A stretch of DNA of 64,000 nucleotides from Mitsuaria sp. 7 (GTDB lineage Bacteria > Pseudomonadota > Gammaproteobacteria > Burkholderiales > Burkholderiaceae_C), in contig NZ_CP011514.1 in assembly GCF_001653795.1 (NCBI RefSeq), forward strand, positions 2,994,279 through 3,058,278, written 5' to 3'. Shown here one piece after another: positions 45,745 to 53,926 of this stretch (positions are counted from its first letter, which is position 1; each line of letters starts with the position of its first letter). The notes below the pieces were generated by a model. The model saw nothing but the letters and a program-made list of their open reading frames with translations. It did not search any database and was not told the origin of the DNA. A program made the translations under genes and the position numbers.

Positions 45745-46362
45745 ATGACGACATCGACCCCCTCGCCGGCGCCCGGCGATCTCGTGGCGCAACTGGGCAC
45801 CGCCGCCCCCAACGATCAGGCCCGGGCGCTGGCGGCGCTGGTGACGATGGGCGCGGCCGCGACGCCGGCGCTGCTCGCCGCGCTCCCGGGTGCGGTGGCA
45901 CAGTCGCGTGCGCAGATCGCCCAGGCGTTGGCCGAGATCGCCGACCCGGCGACGGTCGACACATTGGCCCTCCTGCTGGGCGAGTCGGATCCGCAAGTCC
46001 GCGGGCGTGGCGCGGAGGGCCTGGCGCTGCTGGACGATCCACGCGCGCTGGATGCGCTGGCGCTCACCCTGGACGACCTGCCGGACCTGCTGCGCTGGCC
46101 GTACACGGTGGCGGTCTACCTCCTGATCGAGCGCGGCACGGCGGCGCTGCCCACCGTGGCGACGCTGCTCGGCGCCCCGGATCCGATCACGCGGACGCGG
46201 GCGTTCCAGGTCTTGCGCGACGTGCTGCTGCGGGAGCGCGGCGAGGCCGCCTGGCAGGCGCTCATCGCCAATCTGGGGGCGCTGGACTCCTACGGCGCCG
46301 ACCCTGGCAACCTCGCGGTGACGGCCCGCTGGCAGGCCTGGCTGGCCGCCGGAGGCCGCTGA
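45745..46362 (+). CDS. HEAT-repeat protein at the end of the eCIS operon
   Basis: The 205-residue protein consists of helix pairs typical of HEAT/PBS-lyase repeats (ARALAALVTMGAAATPALLA, QIAQALAEIADPATVDTLAL, DPQVRGRGAEGLALLDDPRA). The ATG lies 1 nt after the DUF4157-OmpA stop, so the two are coupled. HEAT proteins usually scaffold or bind partners. It is the last eCIS-side gene before the gmk leader. Confidence 0.7.
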   Translation: MTTSTPSPAPGDLVAQLGTAAPNDQARALAALVTMGAAATPALLAALPGAVAQSRAQIAQALAEIADPATVDTLALLLGESDPQVRGRGAEGLALLDDPRALDALALTLDDLPDLLRWPYTVAVYLLIERGTAALPTVATLLGAPDPITRTRAFQVLRDVLLRERGEAAWQALIANLGALDSYGADPGNLAVTARWQAWLAAGGR

Positions 46363-46384
46363 AGCCCGGGGGGACGGGCCCGCA

Positions 46385-46429
46385 GAAGCGGGTTGAAGCG
46401 GATTGAAGCGGGCCGAAGCCCCCTAAAAT
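46385..46429 (+). promoter_or_regulatory. 10-bp direct repeats and -10-like box before gmk
   Basis: GAAGC recurs at 46385, 46395, 46405 and 46415, exactly one helical turn apart, and is followed by TAAAAT (46424-46429), a good -10 box 6 nt before the gmk ATG. A weak -35 (TTGAAG at 46403) gives 15-nt spacing. Transcription would start at or next to the ATG, implying a very short leader. The repeats could be a regulator-binding array. Confidence 0.45.
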
Positions 46430-46435
46430 CTAGGG

Positions 46436-47071
46436 ATGGAATATCCGGGCAATCTCTTCGTCGTCGCCGCGCCGAGCGGCGCGGGCAAATCCAGCCTCGT
46501 GAAGGCGCTGCTGGAACTGGACGCCAAGCTGAGCGTCTCCGTCTCCCACACCTCGCGGGATCCCCGCGGGCAGGAGCAGCATGGGCGCGAATACCTGTTC
46601 GTCTCGGTGGAAGAGTTCCGCGGAATGATCGACCGGGGCGAGTTCTTCGAGTGGGCGCATGTCCACGACAACCTGTACGGCACCTCGCGCGCGGCCATCG
46701 AGGCCCGGCTGGCGCACGGCGACGACGTCGTGCTGGAGATCGACTACCAAGGGGCGCTGCAGATCAAGCAGCTGTTCCCGCACGCGGTGCTGATCTTCAT
46801 CCTGCCGCCGAGCTGGGATGAACTCAAGCAGCGCCTGATCCGCCGCGGCGACACCGCCGACGAGGTGATCGCCAAGCGGATGCAGACGGCGCGGGAAGAG
46901 GTCGCGCAGGCGAAACACTTCGATTTCGTCGTCATCAATGCCGTGTTCGAGACGGCAATTTTCGACCTGAAGTCGATTGTCCAGGCGCAGCGGCTAAAAT
47001 ACGCGACCCAACGCCGCAACCGGTCGACTGTCTTCCGCGCGCTCGACCTCATTGCCGACGTTACCGAATAA
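46436..47071 (+). CDS. gmk: Guanylate kinase
   Basis: Gmk phosphorylates GMP to GDP. The 211-residue protein has the P-loop APSGAGKSS near the N-terminus, [19 protein letters not shown] (GMP-binding), the lid region and [13 protein letters not shown]. All are typical. It is normally preceded by yicC, which here lies 40 kb upstream. The next gene, rpoZ, follows after 21 nt. Confidence 0.96.
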   Translation: MEYPGNLFVVAAPSGAGKSSLVKALLELDAKLSVSVSHTSRDPRGQEQHGREYLFVSVEEFRGMIDRGEFFEWAHVHDNLYGTSRAAIEARLAHGDDVVLEIDYQGALQIKQLFPHAVLIFILPPSWDELKQRLIRRGDTADEVIAKRMQTAREEVAQAKHFDFVVINAVFETAIFDLKSIVQAQRLKYATQRRNRSTVFRALDLIADVTE

Positions 47072-47092
47072 CCCCGACTCTCAGGAACCAGC

Positions 47093-47296
47093 ATGGCCCG
47101 CATCACTGTCGAAGACTGCCTGACCAAGATCCCGAACCGTTTCCAGCTGGTGCTTGCCGCGACCTACCGCGCCCGCATGCTGAGCCAAGGCCACGCGCCC
47201 AAGCTGGAGTCGAAGAACAAGCCCGGCGTGACCGCGCTGCGCGAAGTCGCCAACGGCGACGTCGGCGTGGAAATGCTGCGCCGCGTGCCGGTCTGA
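47093..47296 (+). CDS. rpoZ: RNA polymerase omega subunit
   Basis: The 67-residue protein ([20 protein letters not shown], then [18 protein letters not shown]) is a clear omega subunit, which assists assembly of RNA polymerase. It follows gmk as in most Proteobacteria. A TAAAAT box inside gmk (46995-47000) might give it an extra promoter. The gene that usually follows, spoT, is not here; instead a terminator and a convergent helicase gene follow. Confidence 0.96.
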   Translation: MARITVEDCLTKIPNRFQLVLAATYRARMLSQGHAPKLESKNKPGVTALREVANGDVGVEMLRRVPV

Positions 47297-47342
47297 TCGC
47301 AGGCTGAACGGCGGCGCCCACCGGCTCCGCCCTCGCCCAGGA

Positions 47343-47372
47343 ACGCCCCGCTCCGCGGGGCGTTTGCTTTTG
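47343..47372. terminator. Rho-independent terminator after rpoZ
   Basis: ACGCCCCGC/GCGGGGCGT (47343-47351 and 47355-47363) is a perfect 9-bp GC-rich stem with a 3-nt loop, followed by TTTGCTTTT. It lies 47 nt after rpoZ and 7 nt before the end of the convergent helicase gene, so it may serve rpoZ primarily. The A/T tail on the opposite strand is weak. Confidence 0.85.
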
Positions 47373-47378
47373 TGGCGC

Positions 47379-49307
47379 TCATTTCTGACGCCAGAACTCG
47401 GCGTCGATCACGACCTCGTTGCCGCTGCGCTCGTTGATGATCCAGAACCGCGCGCCGTCGGGCGCGATGCGATCGACCTCGCCGACCAGCCGCCCGGCCG
47501 CCACGCGCAGCCCGCGCGTGTTGAAGGGAAAGTCCGGCGCCTTCGCCAGCGTCAGCAACGGCACCGCCTCGCGCGGATCGCCGGCCAGGCGCATGCGATG
47601 CACGATGGGCGCGAGGACCTCGTTGGTCAGGTCGGCCGACGAGAGACAGATCACCACCTTCGCCTGCGCGCGGCTCAGCGCGACGTTGAGCAGCCGCCGC
47701 GCTTCCTCTGTCTTCAGGAAGGGCTGCGTGCCGTCGGCCGGGTCGAAGAACACCACCGGGGCCTCGCTGCCCTGCGCGCGGTGGACGGTGCTGACCTTGA
47801 CGCCGTCGTCGACGCCGAGCGCGTCCAGCCGCTGCCGGATCAGTGCCCGCTGCGCGCGGAACGGCGTCAGCACGATGAACTCGTGCGGTGCCCAGTCGCC
47901 GCTCGCGAGCGCCTCGGCGATGAGCGCGGCGATCGCATCCGCGGACTCGCGCCGGATCGGGCCGCGGTCCTTCGCGGACCAGAAGCCCTCGCGCGTGATG
48001 CGATGCACCTTCACGTGGACATCCGCCGGAATGTCGCCGAGCGCGCGGGCACGCGCGCGCTGCCAGTCCTCCGACGCCAGCGCCTCTGCGGCGACGCGCA
48101 GCGCGCCGTCGTAGAACAGATCGCTGACGAGCGCCCCGATCGGCGCGGCCATGCGGGACTGCTCGTCGAGCATCGCCACCGCCGCTGCGGCGCTGCCCTG
48201 TCCGCTCTGCCCACCTTGCCCGCCCTGCCCGCCTCGCGGCATCGCCGCGAAGGGTGAACGCCCCAGCCACTGTCGCGCGAGGCGGTCCTCGCTGCGCAGC
48301 ACCGGCGAGAGCTGCTGCGGATCGCCGGCGAAGAGCCGCGCTCGACCCAGCGGCATCAACGCCAGCGCATGGGCCAGGCTGACCTGGCTGGCTTCGTCGA
48401 AGACGACGAGGTCGAACGGCGGCTCGCCCTCGGGCGCGAGCTCGCGCAGCGTCTTCAGCGTGAAGGCGGCGCGGGTCGTCGTCATCGTGGCGAGGCGGCA
48501 TTGCGCCAGCACCTGCGGCGACGGCGTGGCCGACGAGGGGATCAGATGCCCGCGTCCCGCGTAGGCCTCGGCATCGAAGCGCGAGCCGAGCCGCTGGACT
48601 GCGGAGCGCAGGTGCTCGCGACGCCCCTTCTGCAAGGCTTTGTCGACCGCGATCGTCGCGAGGTCGACGGCATGGTTGGTCGTCGAGAGCAGCAGCACGC
48701 GTGCTCCGGGTCGACGGTCGAGGTACTCCGCGAGCAGCACGCCGAGCGTCGTCGTCTTGCCCGTGCCGGGCGGCCCCCAGAGGAAGGCGTCGTGGAAGCC
48801 GACAAGCTTCAGCGCCTCGCGCTGCGCCGGCCGCAGCCAGCGGAACGGCGAGCCGTCGAGCGATGGCGCGTCGGGCCTCGCTCTCGGCGTCGAGAGTCCC
48901 GGCCAGCAGTCGGCGGCGCGACACGCCCAGGGGTCGTCGCGCCAGGCATCGGCGATGGCGTTGAGGAAACGCGGCGGGTAGAGGCGCAAGAGATGACCCT
49001 CGCCGGGCGGCGGAGCGCTGGCGTTCTGCAGCACGAGCTGGTCGTCCTCGACGACGACGGCGCGCACGCTCGCGCTGCCCTTGGTCGGCGCGCCCCACCA
49101 TGCGGACGCGCCTTCGAGGCGCTCGTCGAGCAGCGTGTGCGCGGACGCCTGCCCCGGCCGCTGGCCTTCGGCGTAGACGTAGTCGGGCTCCAGCGTCACG
49201 CGCCAGAGCGCGCCGTCGGCCGTGCTGCGCAGCACGCGGAAATCGTAGAACTCGGGCGTCGCGGCCAGTTCGGCGGCTATCGCCGCGCGGATGTCGGCCA
49301 GGGGCAT
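47379..49307 (-). CDS. Superfamily 1 DNA/RNA helicase (AAA_11/AAA_12, Upf1/Dna2-like)
   Basis: A 642-residue ATP-dependent helicase. An N-terminal region of about 180 residues precedes the helicase core. Walker A GPPGTGKTT, then DLVVFDEASQVSLAHALALM (Walker B DEAS), GDPQQLSPV, TVHRAQGSEAPVVFF and a C-terminal NVALSRAQAKVVI are the SF1 motifs Ia-VI. The start at ATG 49307 gives the sensible N-terminus MPLADIRAAIAAEL; the frame is open further upstream over the next gene. Role unknown; such stand-alone helicases occur in repair and in defence loci, and no partner gene is adjacent. Confidence 0.85.
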   Translation of the reverse strand: MPLADIRAAIAAELAATPEFYDFRVLRSTADGALWRVTLEPDYVYAEGQRPGQASAHTLLDERLEGASAWWGAPTKGSASVRAVVVEDDQLVLQNASAPPPGEGHLLRLYPPRFLNAIADAWRDDPWACRAADCWPGLSTPRARPDAPSLDGSPFRWLRPAQREALKLVGFHDAFLWGPPGTGKTTTLGVLLAEYLDRRPGARVLLLSTTNHAVDLATIAVDKALQKGRREHLRSAVQRLGSRFDAEAYAGRGHLIPSSATPSPQVLAQCRLATMTTTRAAFTLKTLRELAPEGEPPFDLVVFDEASQVSLAHALALMPLGRARLFAGDPQQLSPVLRSEDRLARQWLGRSPFAAMPRGGQGGQGGQSGQGSAAAAVAMLDEQSRMAAPIGALVSDLFYDGALRVAAEALASEDWQRARARALGDIPADVHVKVHRITREGFWSAKDRGPIRRESADAIAALIAEALASGDWAPHEFIVLTPFRAQRALIRQRLDALGVDDGVKVSTVHRAQGSEAPVVFFDPADGTQPFLKTEEARRLLNVALSRAQAKVVICLSSADLTNEVLAPIVHRMRLAGDPREAVPLLTLAKAPDFPFNTRGLRVAAGRLVGEVDRIAPDGARFWIINERSGNEVVIDAEFWRQK

Positions 49308-49374
49308 GGGTCGCGACGCAAAGGCGGCAACAGCGAGGGAGGCGGGACTATAGCGGGCCCCGCCCGCGACGCCG

Positions 49375-50481
49375 TCAGCCCACCAGCGCGCCGATGAGCG
49401 CCACGTCGGCCACGCCGGTGACCGGCAGGCCGCGGGCGATCTGGGTCTCCTTGACGCATCGCGCCGAGGCGCCGCCGAAGACGCCGTCCGCCTTGATGTC
49501 GGCGCCGAGGTCGGACAGCGCCAGCTGGACCAGGCGCGCATCGAGGCCGCGCAGCAGCGGCGCCTGCACCGACAACGCCCGCGTGCCCGGCGCCGGGCCG
49601 TCGTAGCAGCCGGGCGGCGTGCCGTTGAGCGCGGTCATCGAGATCTCGGCGCCGCGCACCACGAGGGGCAAGGCCAGGCCCCACTGGTTCAGGTCGATGA
49701 GGCGGCGGAACGCGTCCATGCGATAGACGGTGCTGCGCAGGATCGCGATGCTGTGGGTCGCCAGCCATCGGCGGCGCGTGCTCACGTAGCCGCTGATCCA
49801 CGCCTGCTCGCCGAGCTGGGCCAGCGTGCCGACCTGGCTGTCGGTGTCCTTGCGGAGCTTGTCCCAGGACCCGTGCACCGTGCTGTCGTAGACGACGGCG
49901 ATGCCGAGCGCCGAGCGGATGCCGAGCGTCGTCGCCTTGCGGACCGCCGGCTGCCAGAAGCCCACGTCGAAGAAGCGGTCCTGGGTCTCGCGCATCACCG
50001 GGTCGTCGGCGCAGGCGCGCAGCAGGTTGTGGAGTCGGCTGTTGGTGTCGAGGTCCTCGCCCTGCGCGGCGATGGCGGGCAGCCAGGCGCTGATGGCGGC
50101 GCCGAAGCGCGCACCGGGATTGCCGGCGTACTGCTGGAGCAGCTCCGCGAGCTTGCCGGAGGTGAGCGTCGTCTGCGACCGCCCGTAGGTCAGGCGGCCG
50201 GGATCGTCCGTCAGCACGGTCACCTGGCCGTAGTCGCCGAGCACGTGTCCCGTCTCGAACAGGTTGACGATGGACTTGGCGGTGCGGACCTGGGTGTCGG
50301 TCAAGGGAATGTCGCCGGCGGCGACGGGCAGCGCCGCCTGGCTCGACGGCCGGTCGAACCGGATCACGCACATGCCGGTCAGGGTGGGATGCGGATCGCA
50401 TCCGTGCACCGTGAATCCGGCCTTCCGGAAGTCGGCCGAGGCGGCCTCGCAGCGATCGCAAGGGATGATGTTTTCAGGCAT
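49375..50481 (-). CDS. GH46-like chitosanase with C-terminal peptidoglycan-binding domain
   Basis: The 368-residue protein begins with a Cys-rich stretch of about 45 residues (Cys7, Cys10 and two more: CDRCEAASADF, HGCDPHP, GMCVIRF) and has no signal peptide. A glycosyl hydrolase 46-like domain follows (KSIVNLFETGHVLGDYGQVT, LTYGRSQTTLTSGKLAELLQ, FFDVGFWQPA, STVHGSWDKLR), then a peptidoglycan-binding-like module (VQLALSDLGADIKADGVFGG). ATG 50481 has AAGGAG upstream. The absence of a signal peptide suggests delivery by a secretion apparatus, lysis release, or intracellular action. It is divergent from mntH. Confidence 0.78.
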   Translation of the reverse strand: MPENIIPCDRCEAASADFRKAGFTVHGCDPHPTLTGMCVIRFDRPSSQAALPVAAGDIPLTDTQVRTAKSIVNLFETGHVLGDYGQVTVLTDDPGRLTYGRSQTTLTSGKLAELLQQYAGNPGARFGAAISAWLPAIAAQGEDLDTNSRLHNLLRACADDPVMRETQDRFFDVGFWQPAVRKATTLGIRSALGIAVVYDSTVHGSWDKLRKDTDSQVGTLAQLGEQAWISGYVSTRRRWLATHSIAILRSTVYRMDAFRRLIDLNQWGLALPLVVRGAEISMTALNGTPPGCYDGPAPGTRALSVQAPLLRGLDARLVQLALSDLGADIKADGVFGGASARCVKETQIARGLPVTGVADVALIGALVG

Positions 50482-50587
50482 CGACGGCTCCTTGAGGTCC
50501 AGGAAGTCTGGCCCTCGCGTCGCGACGCGGCATCCACATTCCGGAGGATGCCCTGACACCTGAACCGGCGTCGTTCCTGGGCCGAGA

Positions 50588-51913
50588 ATGCGCCCCATGC
50601 TCGGCCTGCCCACCACCGCCACCGCCCCGTTCTGTCCCTCCGAGGTCCACGGCTCCATCGATCTGCGCGAAGGCGCGCCGTTGTGGAAGCGGCTGCTGCG
50701 CGTGGCGGGTCCGGGCCTGCTGGTTTCGGTCGGCTACATGGACCCGGGCAACTGGGCCACGGACATCGAGGCCGGCTCGCGCTTCGGCCATGCGCTGCTG
50801 TGGGTGGTGCTGGCGTCCAGCCTGGCGGCGATGCTGCTGCAGACCTTGTCGCTGCGGCTGGGCCTGGTGTCGGGTCTTGACCTCGCGCAGGCCTGCCGCG
50901 AGCGTTACCGGCCGGCGGTGCGCCTGCCGCTGTGGGTGATGGCCGAACTCGCCATCGTCGCCTGCGACGTGGCCGAGGTGCTGGGCACGGCGCTGGCGCT
51001 GCACCTGCTGTTCGGGATGTCGCTGCTGGCGGGCGTGGGCATCGCGGCGCTGGACACGGTGATCGTGCTCGGGCTGAAGGGCCGGGGCTTCCGGCAGGTG
51101 GAGGCGATCATCCTCGGCCTGGTGATGACGATCGGCGTCTGCTACGCGGTGCAGCTGTTCCTGATCGGGCCGGACTGGGTGGCGGTGGCGAAGGGCTTCG
51201 TGCCCAACGGCGTCGCGGTGCAGGATCCGAAGGCGCTGCTGCTGGCCATCGGCATCCTGGGCGCGACGGTGATGCCGCACAACCTCTACCTGCACTCGTC
51301 CATCGTGCAGACGCGGCGCGTGGGGAGCACGGCGTCGGCCAGGCGCGATGCGATCAGGCTGTCGACGATCGACACGCTGGTGTCGCTGACGCTGGCCCTG
51401 ATGGTGAACGCGGCGATCCTGATCCTCGCGGCGACGGCCTTCCACGCGCACGGTCACACCGAGGTGACGGAGATCCAGGACGCGTACCACCTGCTGGATC
51501 CGCTGGTGGGCGGCTCCATCGCGTCCATCCTGTTCGGGGTGGCGCTGCTGGCGGCGGGCCAGAGCTCGACCTTCACCGGCACGATCGCGGGTCAGGTCTT
51601 GATGGAGGGCTTCCTCCGGCTGAAGATCCCATGCTGGCAGCGTCGGCTGGCGACGCGCTTCCTGGCGCTGGTGCCGGCGTTCATCGGACTGATGTGGTTC
51701 GGAGAAGCGGCGGTCGGACAGCTGCTGGTCGCGAGCCAGGTGGTGCTGAGCCTGCAACTGCCCTTCGCGATGTGGCCGCTGATCCGGCTGACGGGCGACC
51801 GCGCGGTGATGGGCGAGTTCGCCAACGGGCCGGTGGTGCGGGTGCTGAGCTGGGGGCTCTTCGCGCTGGTGACCGGGGCGAACGCGGCCTTGCTGTGGTC
51901 GCTGCTCAGCTGA
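50588..51913 (+). CDS. mntH: NRAMP family divalent metal (Mn2+) transporter
   Basis: The 441-residue integral membrane protein has about 11 hydrophobic segments. It carries the two NRAMP signatures: DPGNWATD (residues 52-59, first metal-binding helix) and MPHNLYLHSS (from residue 229, sixth helix). The transporter couples metal uptake to protons. A MntR/Fur-type box was not clearly seen in the 106-bp divergent gap to the chitosanase gene. The in-frame ATG three codons later is an alternative start. Confidence 0.9.
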   Translation: MRPMLGLPTTATAPFCPSEVHGSIDLREGAPLWKRLLRVAGPGLLVSVGYMDPGNWATDIEAGSRFGHALLWVVLASSLAAMLLQTLSLRLGLVSGLDLAQACRERYRPAVRLPLWVMAELAIVACDVAEVLGTALALHLLFGMSLLAGVGIAALDTVIVLGLKGRGFRQVEAIILGLVMTIGVCYAVQLFLIGPDWVAVAKGFVPNGVAVQDPKALLLAIGILGATVMPHNLYLHSSIVQTRRVGSTASARRDAIRLSTIDTLVSLTLALMVNAAILILAATAFHAHGHTEVTEIQDAYHLLDPLVGGSIASILFGVALLAAGQSSTFTGTIAGQVLMEGFLRLKIPCWQRRLATRFLALVPAFIGLMWFGEAAVGQLLVASQVVLSLQLPFAMWPLIRLTGDRAVMGEFANGPVVRVLSWGLFALVTGANAALLWSLLS

Positions 51914-52027
51914 TCAGCTCATCAGGTGATGCCCAGGACCGTGTCGAAAACGGCGCGGGTCGATCGTCGTGGGGATGAGGTCAGGACACTGACCCGCAGC
52001 CTTCCCCTAACCACCACGGAGCACGTC

Positions 52028-52240
52028 ATGACCACCGAAGAGAAAGTCAAAGGACCCGCGTCCTACTTCCCGTCCATCGAGAAGAAGTACGGCCAGCCGA
52101 TCGCTCACTGGATGGGCGTGCTGAAGAAGGCGGGGCCGATGAAGCACATGGAGCTGGTCGCGCTGCTGAAGACGGAACACGAGATGGGCCACGGGCATGC
52201 GAATGCGTTGGTGGCGGTGTTCCTGGCGAAGCAGGGTTGA
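52028..52240 (+). CDS. DUF4287 domain protein
   Basis: The 70-residue protein (ASYFPSIEKKYGQPIAHW, then KHMELVALLKTEHEMGHGHA) matches the DUF4287 family of small helical proteins found widely in bacteria; function is not established. The open frame extends to 51926, but ATG 52028 gives the family-like start MTTEEKVKGPASYF. It stands alone between mntH and the HicB-like gene. Confidence 0.75.
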   Translation: MTTEEKVKGPASYFPSIEKKYGQPIAHWMGVLKKAGPMKHMELVALLKTEHEMGHGHANALVAVFLAKQG

Positions 52241-52332
52241 AGGCAGGCGCGCTGAAACCTCGACTGCGAGATGTCGGTTCCGCGCGTCACCCCTCGCGGC
52301 CGAAGGATTTGCGCCGCCCTATCCTGCTCTGC

Positions 52333-52545
52333 ATGAATCTGACCGTCTTGATCGAACGTGACGAGCACAGCGAGATGCTCGTCGGCAGCGTGCCCGCCAT
52401 CCGCAGCGCCTACACGCAAGGCACGAGTACCGCTGAGGTGCTGGCGAACATGCGCGAGGTGCTGGAGATGCTCGCCGAAGAAGGAATGTTCGACGCCGAG
52501 TGCGGCTTCACATTGAGCGTCGAGTCCGCAGCAACTGCCGCGTAG
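52333..52545 (+). CDS. HicB-like small protein without a HicA partner
   Basis: The 70-residue product resembles the N-terminal HicB fold (LTVLIERDEHSEMLVGSVPA, GTSTAEVLANMREVLEMLAE), a partially degraded RNase H-like domain used by type II antitoxins. No HicA (short double-stranded-RNA-binding toxin) is adjacent on either side. It is either an orphan antitoxin or a UPF0150-type protein. The C-terminal DNA-binding domain of full HicB is missing. ATG 52333 was chosen because the upstream extension has no HicB character. Confidence 0.68.
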   Translation: MNLTVLIERDEHSEMLVGSVPAIRSAYTQGTSTAEVLANMREVLEMLAEEGMFDAECGFTLSVESAATAA

Positions 52546-52551
52546 CGCCGG

Positions 52552-53229
52552 TCACTTGGACGGCACAAGCGCGTAGGGACCGCCTCGTTCCAGCGCCCGC
52601 TGGTAAGCAGGCCGCGCGTGGATGCGCTGCAGGAACTCGGTGATACGCGGCTGACGCGCCGCGGCACCACCTCGCTGCACGGCGGCTTCGAGCGGGAAGC
52701 TCATCTGCACGTCTGCCGCGCTGAACTCTGACCCGGCGAACCACGGGCTCTTGCCGAGTTCGCCTTCCAGATAGTTCATGTGGTTGTCGATCTGCGGCTG
52801 CACGAAGGTCGCCTTGGCCTTCGCGGCGATGCCCTTGGCGATCGGCTTGACGAAGAACGGCACCGGCGCGCGCTCGATGCGGTCGAAGACCAGCTTGAGC
52901 AGCAGCGGCGGCATGGCCGAGCCCTCGGCGTAGTGCATCCAGTAGCGATAGCGCAGCGCGTCGGGCGTGCCGACGGCGGGCTTGAAGCGGCCCTCGCCGT
53001 AGCGGTCGACGAGGTACTCGAGGATCGCGCCGGATTCGGCGATCACGAGGCCGTCGTCGCTGATCACCGGGGACTTGCCGAGCGGGTGCACTGCGCGCAA
53101 CTCGGGCGGCGCGAGCATCGTCTTCGGGTCGCGCTGGTAGTGCTTGATCTCGTACGGGAGCCCGAGTTCTTCAAGCAGCCACAGGACCCGCTGCGAGCGG
53201 GAATTGTTGAGGTGGTGGACGGTGAGCAT
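52552..53229 (-). CDS. Glutathione S-transferase
   Basis: The 225-residue protein has the N-terminal thioredoxin fold (LTVHHLNNSRSQRVLWLLEE, LGKSPVISDDGLVIAESGAI, the cis-Pro and glutathione SNAIL/ESGAI site). A helical C-terminal domain (PWFAGSEFSAADVQMSFPLE) follows, as in GSTs that conjugate glutathione to electrophiles. Length is standard. It is convergent with the HicB-like gene and is the last GC-rich gene before the AT-richer CDI end. Substrate unknown. Confidence 0.9.
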   Translation of the reverse strand: MLTVHHLNNSRSQRVLWLLEELGLPYEIKHYQRDPKTMLAPPELRAVHPLGKSPVISDDGLVIAESGAILEYLVDRYGEGRFKPAVGTPDALRYRYWMHYAEGSAMPPLLLKLVFDRIERAPVPFFVKPIAKGIAAKAKATFVQPQIDNHMNYLEGELGKSPWFAGSEFSAADVQMSFPLEAAVQRGGAAARQPRITEFLQRIHARPAYQRALERGGPYALVPSK

Positions 53230-53484
53230 CGGGGGAGTCTATGCGGGCGCACCCAGCGGGACGTGTCGCGCATGCGTACGAACGTAGTCGCCCAACTCCA
53301 CTTCAGACGTCGATGCTCCGCGGAGTCTCTTGAAGCGAAGCGCGGAGACGAGCCAATTGCGCCGTACTACTGATCGCTGTATCCCCAATCGGTCTCGGAT
53401 ACGTCCGGCGCCAGACGCTCCACCGGATATCCATCACTATCTGCGCCAACACTATTCGCTCGCTTCACATCCAACACCTCGAAG

Positions 53485-53865
53485 CTACTCAGGAATTTTC
53501 CACAATGTGCCATCCGGCAAAGCATCAACTGAATCCGATTCAGCGATCCAAACCTGCGTCGGGGCTCCATCCGCGTAGACATATTTCGTCCAATTCTCCA
53601 TCAACCAACTCTTGCTTAAGGCATAAGTTCCGGGAGAAAAGGACGACTCTGGGAAAATCACATTCATCTTCCCAGCCTTTGGTCCAGACAAAACCATCAG
53701 ACCAAGACCAGCATTGTCGCAAATGGTGAACGCTTCGAATACCATGAAATCAACCACCGCATCAGGATACCAATCCCCGGTATAACATTTCATTGTGGGA
53801 ACACGGATAATTCGACCCGAAAATATATTCGGATCGGCAAAATCTTCGAGTTTTATCCAATTCAT
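53485..53865 (-). CDS. Imm45-like immunity protein, copy 2 (orphan)
   Basis: The 126-residue protein is a paralogue of the next gene to the right: same start (MNWIKLEDF versus MEWIKLIDL), GDWYPDAVVDFMVFEA versus GDWYPEAIVDLLVFNA, PKAGKMNVIFPES versus YKAGLINVIFPLA, WLMENWTKYVYADG versus WLIDKWTEWVYPAG. The pattern fits the Imm45 family of toxin immunity proteins as I remember it; unverified. ATG 53865 is preferred because it gives exactly the paralogue's length; an upstream frame is open to 54006. It is AT-rich relative to the flanks. It would neutralise a CDI or polymorphic toxin not present in the window. Confidence 0.68.
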   Translation of the reverse strand: MNWIKLEDFADPNIFSGRIIRVPTMKCYTGDWYPDAVVDFMVFEAFTICDNAGLGLMVLSGPKAGKMNVIFPESSFSPGTYALSKSWLMENWTKYVYADGAPTQVWIAESDSVDALPDGTLWKIPE

Positions 53866-53926
53866 TATTCCCGCATATCCTGAGGCTTGAGGGGCATCGA
53901 CTGAAACGGTGGTTCCCATCGTTCCT

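Noticed and set aside
53330..53582. Short open frames in both directions downstream of the glutathione transferase gene
   Set aside because: They overlap the second immunity gene or lack ribosome sites; at most one is a degraded remnant.
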